Part shown: one piece after another, positions 6,766-10,985 of the stretch
Position numbering within the stretch: position 1 is the first letter of the stretch
Layout of the letters: each line of letters begins with the position of its first letter
Assembly (NCBI GenBank): GCA_014523625.1
Contig: JAATVP010000037.1
Span: 1 to 10,985, forward strand
Length of the DNA: 10,985 bases
Origin: Nitrososphaerales archaeon TH5896
Lineage (GTDB): Archaea; Thermoproteota; Nitrososphaeria; Nitrososphaerales; Nitrososphaeraceae
Direction of reading: 5' to 3'
The notes under the pieces: model-generated
The model's database searches: none
Told to the model about the DNA's origin: nothing
The model's input: only the letters and a program-made list of their open reading frames with translations
Program-made: the position numbers and the translations under genes

Positions 6766-6903
6766 AATACACTTAAAACAGGTAAAAGTATAACATGGAT
6801 ATCGAAAAAGGAATTGCTTAAATTTACGTTGGCCCTTTCTGGATTTTTCGCTCTAATTGGAGTCGGGTATTTATTACATCAATACTTTCGCTTTGGGTCT
6901 TGA
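6766..6903 (+). other. Open stretch for a small membrane peptide, no standard start
   Basis: The frame is open from just after a TAA at 6763 to TGA 6901-6903 and reads SKKELLKFTLALSGFFALIG then VGYLLHQYFRFGS. It has the form of a single membrane helix of about 20 residues flanked by KK and an aromatic/basic end, typical of a small membrane protein. There is no ATG or GTG in frame. TTG at 6814 would give 29 residues, and an ATA at 6790 might be a mutated ATG. It is either a tiny membrane protein with an unusual start or the end of a dead gene. Confidence 0.25.
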
Positions 6904-7134
6904 AATGAAAAAGATAGCATTGAGATGTGCTGGGATGTCTTGGATGGGATATCGAATAACATCTTGATACTGTACCATCCAAATCAAATTATTTTAACTA
7001 ATGTTACTTGACAGTGAATTCTAGCAAATTAAGCTCATGGGGTACGTGTATTGAATAAGCCGTGCCTATTTGATCAAGTATGATTCACTATTTGATTTGA
7101 CTATATCCATATTATAAGTTCTGTTTTAAGGTAA

Positions 7135-7295
7135 AAACAATATCTACAATTATTTGAAGAATTTGAATTAAATCAAATTTATCAAGGGAAGGGGGGGAGA
7201 GAATTAATGCAATAAATCATAGTCCAGCAGACTGTTATTCAATTTGTCGTACTCTAATGGATGAATTTAATTATTACAGACTGAATAGAACTTAG
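7135..7295 (+). pseudogene. Small unknown gene split at a G7 run
   Basis: Two protein-like stretches in neighbouring frames meet at a run of seven G (7191-7197). The first, open from 7135, reads KQYLQLFEEFELNQIYQGKG. The second, in the frame ending at TAG 7293-7295, reads INAINHSPADCYSICRTLMD then EFNYYRLNRT. One extra G in the run would join them into a single frame of about 54 codons. No standard start codon is visible upstream because the first frame begins directly after a TAA, so this is at best a 3' fragment. The product is not recognised. Confidence 0.3.
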
Positions 7296-7512
7296 TGTCA
7301 GTATCACATATGGTATAATGTAATGTACACAGATCATATATTTACTACATAGCGTACTAAGATGGATTCAAGATTCACACAATTCAAATCTTCTTATTTG
7401 AGATCAGTTAAATAGAATCTAAAATTGGACATCGATTTTTATCAAGTACAAAAAAAGGAAAACAACGTTCTAGATATCTTTAGACTTCAAATGCTGGTAT
7501 TAATGCTAAATC

Positions 7513-7557
7513 GTTAAATGTATTGTTAAACGTTAAATATTTAAATAGCTTTATATG
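7513..7557 (+). promoter_or_regulatory. Promoter region of the SWIM gene with GTTAAA repeats
   Basis: GTTAAA occurs three times (7513, 7525, 7532), the last running into the perfect palindrome TTAAATATTTAA (7533-7544). TTTATATG at 7550-7557 is a plausible TATA box; transcription would start near 7580, giving a leader of about 18 bases before GTG 7597. The repeated hexamer just upstream of the TATA box is in the usual place for an archaeal activator or a TFB recognition element. The palindrome could alternatively be the TATA box itself. Confidence 0.4.
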
Positions 7558-7596
7558 TGAAAATGCTGTCGTTTTAGTGGGATAGTGAAATAACTG

Positions 7597-7782
7597 GTGG
7601 CTGTGGCAGAAGACCCAGAGGAAGGAGGCTATATTGTCAAGTCAAATACAAACCAGAACCGAACTTATAATGTCTATTTTAGCATTAGAAAGCAACGATA
7701 TCTTTGTACATGTAAATGGTTTGCGATTAAACAAACGGAATGTTCACATATTAGAAAGGTAAAAGAAAAAATTACCCAATAA
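7597..7782 (+). CDS. Small SWIM-domain zinc-finger protein
   Basis: 61 residues that are essentially one SWIM domain. The zinc ligands follow CxCx(n)CxH: C37 and C39 in LCTCKW, C49 and H51 in ECSHIRKV, preceded by two predicted beta strands (GGYIVKS and TYNVYFSI). SWIM domains bind DNA or proteins and in archaea occur as small proteins or in partners of RadA/Rad51 paralogues; no such paralogue lies in this window, so no partner can be named. The start is GTG 7597, or GTG 7603 two codons later, which has GGTGG directly upstream. A second, frameshifted SWIM-like motif occurs at 9823-9907. The gene stands alone with its own promoter region. Confidence 0.75.
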   Translation: MAVAEDPEEGGYIVKSNTNQNRTYNVYFSIRKQRYLCTCKWFAIKQTECSHIRKVKEKITQ

Positions 7783-7850
7783 TATCTGTTCTCTAGAGTT
7801 TAGAATTTAAAACTTTTGAAGATAAATCTTGATGAAAAAAATCAATCGGT

Positions 7851-7880
7851 AACAATAATCGTGAGTGTGAGAGTATTGTT
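7851..7880. repeat. Inverted repeat AACAATA / TATTGTT
   Basis: Perfect 7-bp arms at 7851-7857 and 7874-7880 separated by 16 bases, about 70 bases after the SWIM gene stop. It might be a weak hairpin at the 3' end of that transcript or an operator half-site pair. Confidence 0.35.
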
Positions 7881-7908
7881 AATGATTATTATCATATTGA
7901 CAGTAAAT

Positions 7909-7980
7909 TCAACAGTTTAGTAGCACTTTTGTTCCGGCACAAACACCGCAGATAACGCCGAATCTTCCATCGTAACCCAT
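7909..7980 (-). CDS. Possible 23-residue CxxC peptide
   Basis: On the minus strand an ATG at 7980 opens 23 codons reading MGYDGRFGVICGVCAGTKVL then LNC and a TGA. The segment contains a CGVC pair framed by glycines, like a zinc knuckle, and the DNA here is more GC-rich than its surroundings, which is consistent with coding constraint. An in-frame TAA lies six bases upstream of the ATG, so the start cannot be further back. An AT-rich ATAAAATATATC lies just upstream. It may be a micro-protein or the end of a dead zinc-ribbon gene. The rest of 7783-8135 shows only the inverted repeat at 7851-7880 and no clear TATA box for the downstream dehydrogenase. Confidence 0.3.
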   Translation of the reverse strand: MGYDGRFGVICGVCAGTKVLLNC

Positions 7981-8135
7981 TTTTTAGGATGATATATTTT
8001 ATTGTAATTGGCTTTTGATTTAGCTACGTATTGATGCTTGATATTTGTACTTTAATGACAAGATCGTAGTCATACTCAAAGTTCTTAGTTCTCGTAGATT
8101 ACGTTCTTAACTGGGTCTACACGATCGAATTAAAG

Positions 8136-9197
8136 ATGATCCAAACAAAGGGATATGCAGCTCATCAAGCAAAAGCACCACTTCGTCAATTCTCATTTGA
8201 AAGAAGAGATCCACGTAATCATGATATTATAATTGACATTCAATGTTGTGGGATCTGTCATACAGATGTACACCAAGTAAATGATGAATGGGGAGGATCA
8301 ACATTTCCTATGGTTCCAGGACACGAAATAGTAGGTATAGTAACGAAAGTGGGTGCAAATGTATCACGCTATAAATTGGGTGACAGAGTGGGCGTCGGTT
8401 GTTTAGTTGATTCCTGTCGTAAGTGCAGTCCTTGTATGAAAGGTTTGGAACAATATTGTATAGAAGGACCAACCATGACTTATAACGGAATTGAAAGAGA
8501 TGGACGAACTCGAACTCAAGGAGGATATTCGAATAAAATTGTAGTTGACGAAAACTATGTGCTTCATATACCTGATAATCTTCCATTGGATAGTGCAGCA
8601 CCACTTCTCTGCGCAGGTATTACCATGTATTCTCCTCTTCTACATTGGAAAGCGGGTCCTGGAAAAAAAGTTGGCATCATAGGTCTGGGTGGATTAGGTC
8701 ACATGGGAGTCAAGATCGCACATGCATTAGGCGCAGAAGTCAGTGTGCTAAGTCACTCTACAAGAAAACAAGATGAAGCCAAGAAGATGGGTGCAGATAA
8801 ATTTTATGTTGCATCTATTTCATCTCCATCTGGTCAAGATAACTTTGAGGAACTCGAAGGATATTTCGATCTAATCCTTAATACACTTTCAGTAGAGATT
8901 GACTGGAATCGTTACCTTAATTTGCTAGCCCTCGACGGGACTATGATCGTAGTTGGACTTCCTGAGAAAGAAACACCGTTTAGTGCCTCCCCACTTATCA
9001 ATGCTCGTCGTAGTCTTGCAGGCTCTGGTATAGGTGGAATAAAAGAGACTCAGCAGATGCTTGATTTTTGTAGTAAATATAATATTTCCAGCGACATCGA
9101 ACTTATTCCAATTCATAGAGTGAATGAGGCTTATCCTCGGGTTGTTAATAGCGATGTACGATACCGGTTTGTGGTTGATACCAAGTCACTTAGTTGA
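8136..9197 (+). CDS. Zinc-dependent alcohol dehydrogenase (MDR family, CAD-like)
   Basis: 353 residues, the standard length of medium-chain zinc alcohol dehydrogenases, which interconvert alcohols and aldehydes with NAD(P)H in the cytoplasm. The catalytic zinc ligands are C41 (CGICHTD), H63 with E64 (PGHEIVG) and C159 (LLCAG). The structural zinc site has C94, C97, C100 and C108. The Rossmann motif GLGGLGHMG lies at 183-191, and the SHSTRK after the second strand fits NADPH-preferring members such as cinnamyl-alcohol dehydrogenase and YahK-type broad aldehyde reductases. All key residues are present, so it should be active; the natural substrate cannot be read from sequence. ATG 8136 matches the family N-terminus. 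A zinc-finger gene follows after 65 bases on the same strand and may share its transcript. Confidence 0.92.
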   Translation: MIQTKGYAAHQAKAPLRQFSFERRDPRNHDIIIDIQCCGICHTDVHQVNDEWGGSTFPMVPGHEIVGIVTKVGANVSRYKLGDRVGVGCLVDSCRKCSPCMKGLEQYCIEGPTMTYNGIERDGRTRTQGGYSNKIVVDENYVLHIPDNLPLDSAAPLLCAGITMYSPLLHWKAGPGKKVGIIGLGGLGHMGVKIAHALGAEVSVLSHSTRKQDEAKKMGADKFYVASISSPSGQDNFEELEGYFDLILNTLSVEIDWNRYLNLLALDGTMIVVGLPEKETPFSASPLINARRSLAGSGIGGIKETQQMLDFCSKYNISSDIELIPIHRVNEAYPRVVNSDVRYRFVVDTKSLS

Positions 9198-9262
9198 TAA
9201 TGTTGATCATGTACAGAATCAATTCAGTTATCTACAATAACAGGGTGTTTGTTAGGTGAAAT

Positions 9263-9463
9263 ATGATGAGTAGTTTCCCGCCAAGATGTTATTATTGTGA
9301 TAGTAAAGACTTTGGATCGGTTGATGGATATGAGCGTCACGTTGTAACTAGGCATCCAAACTTACCTGGTTATCCCGGACCTGCAGATATCAAGTTTTAC
9401 GGCTTAGAAAGACAAGACATGTCATGGGAAAAAGAAATAAAAGCGGATTTTGAATGGAAATAG
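9263..9463 (+). CDS. Small C2H2 zinc-finger protein
   Basis: 66 residues with one classical finger: C9, C12, H26 and H31, spacing C-x2-C-x13-H-x4-H, in a YERHVVTRH helix. A proline- and glycine-rich linker (PNLPGYPGPAD) and a short acidic/aromatic tail ending SWEKEIKADFEWK follow. Single-finger proteins of this kind are common in Nitrososphaeria and are presumed to bind nucleic acid or protein; no specific role is known to me. AGGTGA at 9254-9259 is a plausible Shine-Dalgarno site and its spacing fits the second ATG (9266) slightly better than the first (9263). Lying 65 bases after the alcohol dehydrogenase with its own ribosome-binding site, it could be a second gene of the same message. Confidence 0.7.
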   Translation: MMSSFPPRCYYCDSKDFGSVDGYERHVVTRHPNLPGYPGPADIKFYGLERQDMSWEKEIKADFEWK

Positions 9464-9609
9464 CTTACTCTTTCAGGGCTTAGTTATTTATTAGTCCTAC
9501 CATGCATCACTGATGGACTTTAATTAAAATATAGTAGAAGTATGAACAAAAATTAAAAACTATTATAGTCGTAACAAGAGATAGCAAGCCGATATGACTA
9601 GAGCTCTAA

Positions 9610-9826
9610 GAAAACGATCAACTGCATCAAAGAGGTATCGCAAAAGTCAATGCTGAGGGGTACTATGTAGACATCGACTTCTTGATTGTCGCATCTAAAT
9701 AGTGGTAAATGGATTGTTAATGGTGAAGTGGATACCATCAAAGAGACTGTTGAGTTACGGGTAACTTTACAATTTCGAATATGTGATAAAATAAAAGATC
9801 TTATAGCCAACTCAATGAGTATATGA
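9610..9826 (+). pseudogene. Unknown small gene with one frameshift
   Basis: After a TAA at 9607 one frame reads HQRGIAKVNAEGYYVDIDFL then IVASK and stops at TAG 9700. One base later the neighbouring frame reads SGKWIVNGEVDTIKETVELR and on through VTLQFRICDKIKDLIANSMSI to TGA 9824-9826. Joined, they give a coherent alpha/beta protein of about 70 residues, so a single-base insertion near 9700 is likely. ATG 9594 is in a third frame, so the true N-terminus is uncertain. The family is not recognised. The long antisense frame over the same bases has poor protein character and is taken as a shadow. The rest of 9464-9609 shows nothing. Confidence 0.4.
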
Positions 9827-9907
9827 TAAAATGGCTGACGTGTAAATGTGGGAAAGAAAAATATCGAGATTGATAATATCTGTGATCATAGAGAACTAAA
9901 TAAATAA
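9823..9907 (+). pseudogene. Frameshifted SWIM-like zinc motif
   Basis: ATG 9823 overlaps the TGA of the preceding frame (ATGA) and reads MIKWLTCKCG; the frame then closes at TGA 9871. Shifting one base at the GGG (9850-9852) gives KKNIEIDNICDHRELNK and a TAA at 9905-9907. Together the two parts form CxC, about ten residues, then CxH, the SWIM zinc-ligand pattern, as in the intact protein at 7597-7782. It may be a dead copy of a small SWIM protein, or the C-terminal end of the frameshifted gene just upstream, whose second segment lies in the same frame as this one's second part. A chance match of so short a pattern is possible. Confidence 0.35.
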
Positions 9908-9969
9908 ATAGAATCTACTAATCTGGTTAATGAGTGTATCAATCGTATTTAGGATTTAACCATAAAACC

Positions 9970-9980
9970 TTAAATATTAA
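9970..9980 (+). promoter_or_regulatory. Possible TATA box of the SDR gene
   Basis: TTAAATATTAA, centred about 45 bases before ATG 10020, would place transcription start near 10000 with a leader of about 20 bases. An 8-codon reading frame (ATG 9998, MPEFLKYV) ends in ATGA overlapping the SDR start codon, which could couple their translation if it is real. Confidence 0.3.
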
Positions 9981-10019
9981 TCGCCAACGATAAATAATGC
10001 CAGAATTTCTAAAATATGT

Positions 10020-10295
10020 ATGACAGACCAAAAAGTCGCAATCATAACAGGCGGCAGTTCTGGTATTGGAAGGGCAATTGCTGTGGCTCTCGCAGAACAT
10101 GGAGCTAAGATAATGGTAGCAGCACGTCGTGCAAAAGAGGGAGAAGAGACTGTTCGCCTAGTCAAAGAGGCTGGAAGTGATGGTATATTTGTAAAGACTG
10201 ATGTGACAAATGAAAATGATGTTAGACTATTGGTAGAGAAGACTATCGAGAACCATGGTAGGCTTGATTATGCATTCAACAATGCTGGGACAGAA
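10020..10295 (+). pseudogene. Short-chain dehydrogenase/reductase, 5' part only
   Basis: The first 92 codons are a clean SDR N-terminus: TGGSSGIG at residues 10-17 (cofactor loop), AARR at 35-38 after the second strand (basic residues there usually mean NADP(H)), KTDVT at 59-63 and NNAG at 87-90. Similarity ends abruptly after NNAGTE at base 10295. The following 15 codons (LQLLKLLLARRTHLF) are antisense helicase sequence. The Ser-Tyr-Lys catalytic residues and about 150 residues of a normal 250-residue enzyme are missing, so it cannot work as is. No gradual decay is visible up to the break, which indicates a recent rearrangement or an assembly join. Confidence 0.75.
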
Positions 10296-10299
10296 CTTC
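10293..10299. other. Tail-to-tail junction between SDR and helicase gene parts
   Basis: Plus-strand SDR codons are sound up to GAA 10293-10295. Minus-strand helicase codons are sound down to GAA, the complement of 10297-10299. Base 10296 is all that separates them. Both genes lose their 3' ends here, in opposite orientation. The bases read GAACTTC, a short palindrome-like sequence (GAA-C-TTC). Confidence 0.65.
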
Positions 10300-10985
10300 A
10301 GCTATTGAAGTTGCTATTAGCACGGAGAACTCACCTCTTCTAAAGGCTTCTAACATTTGAGCTTGTTCTTCCTGTTTCATTCCAATATCACCTTCTTTTC
10401 TTGCTTGACCAACAAATCTCGATGCTGTTATATTATTACTATTTAGAATATCGACTATGTATCTTGTAGTATCACGATATTGAGTAAAAACAATAGCTCT
10501 CATAGTATCATTATACTTAGTGGGAATGGTAGTATTGATAATGGAATCACTATAATTGAACTTCTTAACTCTATGATTCTTGTTATTATCATTATTATTA
10601 TCGGTTTGGGCAAAATGTTGTTGATGTTGCTGCACATATTGCTCCGGCATTTTTCCTCTTAGGATTTCTACTAAACATTTGACTTTTGGATGCTCTATTT
10701 TTAAAGTATTAATAAGCGTTCTAATTTCCTTTATTCTAGAATCATTTATTAATGATTTTTGAGCCTTGCTACTTCCTCCGCCTCTTGTATTGCTGTTACT
10801 ACTAAAGATACTACTATCCTTTTCAATTCTATCTAGAAAAGCCCTTAATGAAGCAGCACCTTGACTCTCTATAAGCTCCATGCAGTACAAAAGAGTAAGG
10901 GCTAGTGATTGTTGCATCAAAGCAAAATAAAGTGAAGCCCTTGTCTCCTCTTGAGACAATTCTAAATTATATCGAATTTCAGCAC
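10297..10985 (-). pseudogene. Hef/FANCM-type DNA helicase, internal part, cut at the junction
   Basis: The minus-strand frame enters from beyond the window end (AEIRYNLELSQEETRASLYF at the edge) and runs to the junction. It matches the Hef/FANCM group of SF2 helicases, which act on stalled replication forks: a helical insert with LIESQGAASLRAFLDRIE, then IEHPKVKCLVEIL, then the second RecA-like domain with RAIVFTQYRDTTRYIVDIL, SRFVGQARKEGD, QAQMLEAFRRGEFSVLIATS and IAE. It breaks at IAE, where E-G-L-D-I-P and the arginine-finger motif VI should follow; six foreign codons and a TGA (10276) come instead. An Asn/Gln-rich low-complexity stretch lies between the two parts. There is no start inside the window; the TTG at 10957 is internal. 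The truncated protein would lack motif VI and any C-terminal nuclease, so it should be inactive. Confidence 0.75.

Larger units (their letters stand above)
6326..7134. other. Gene-poor AT-rich stretch
   Basis: About 800 bases without a convincing gene. Features seen are two near-identical 13-mers (6657-6696), the short hairpin CTCAAA-T-TTTGAG at 6613-6625, and a hydrophobic open stretch at 6766-6903. Short protein-like runs without start codons occur, for example on the plus strand at 6339-6431 (ending LYDLKKQNMSYYM) and on the minus strand between about 6590 and 6710. They may be scraps of dead genes, but chance cannot be excluded at this base composition. Confidence 0.4.

Noticed and set aside
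8308..8604. 98-codon minus-strand frame inside the alcohol dehydrogenase
   Set aside because: Antisense shadow of a fully conserved dehydrogenase coding sequence.
9598..9810. 70-codon minus-strand frame opposite the frameshifted gene
   Set aside because: The plus-strand segments look more protein-like; the minus frame is serine/threonine/isoleucine-rich with no recognisable pattern.
9977..10165. 62-codon minus-strand frame over the SDR start
   Set aside because: Antisense to the conserved SDR cofactor-binding region.
10480..10662. 60-codon plus-strand frame inside the helicase
   Set aside because: Isoleucine-rich translation of the antisense of the helicase's Asn/Gln-rich linker; a shadow.

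Overview
Organism. The window is AT-rich, with archaeal-style TATA boxes (TTTATAAA, TTTAATA) close in front of genes and few Shine-Dalgarno sites. It carries tiny zinc-finger and SWIM proteins and part of a Hef/FANCM-type helicase. This fits a chromosomal segment of an ammonia-oxidising soil archaeon (Nitrososphaeria; the low GC would suit Candidatus Nitrosocosmicus). The taxonomic call is inference from style and gene families, not from a marker gene. No tRNA, rRNA, CRISPR array or complete insertion sequence was seen.

Layout. Positions 1-1253 hold a small coiled-coil protein with a UVR-like motif, a decayed remnant, and a stand-alone metallo-beta-lactamase of the flavodiiron type. Positions 1254-1550 are non-coding, with a perfect 18-bp palindrome and a nested hairpin. 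Positions 1551-2894 are one polytopic membrane-protein gene cut by an in-frame TAA. Positions 2895-3261 contain a GC-rich scrap of a glycoside hydrolase family 3 beta-glucosidase. A minus-strand gene of unknown function with a CAACH motif follows (3262-3810), then a gene-poor stretch with a probable minus-strand relic and a TetR regulator with a clear promoter (4386-4997). Next come a truncated and an intact copy of an envelope-anchored alpha/beta hydrolase, facing each other (5151-6296). About 1.3 kb of gene desert with scraps follows. Then come a SWIM zinc-finger protein (7597-7782), a zinc alcohol dehydrogenase (8136-9197) and a C2H2 zinc-finger protein (9263-9463). The right end has two frameshifted small genes and an abrupt tail-to-tail junction at about 10296 between the 5' part of an SDR gene and the 5' part of a Hef-type helicase gene.

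How it fits together. There is no long operon and no convincing new multi-gene system. Most genes are single units with their own promoters. Intact functions that can be named are the MBL oxidoreductase-like protein, TetR regulator, alpha/beta hydrolase, alcohol dehydrogenase and zinc-finger proteins. The most striking property is the density of broken genes: at least six clear or probable ones, including a nonsense codon, single-base frameshifts, a truncated duplicate, a foreign GH3 scrap and the SDR/helicase junction. Either this is a low-constraint accessory region where genes land and decay, or part of the damage is sequencing or assembly error. Read coverage would separate the two.
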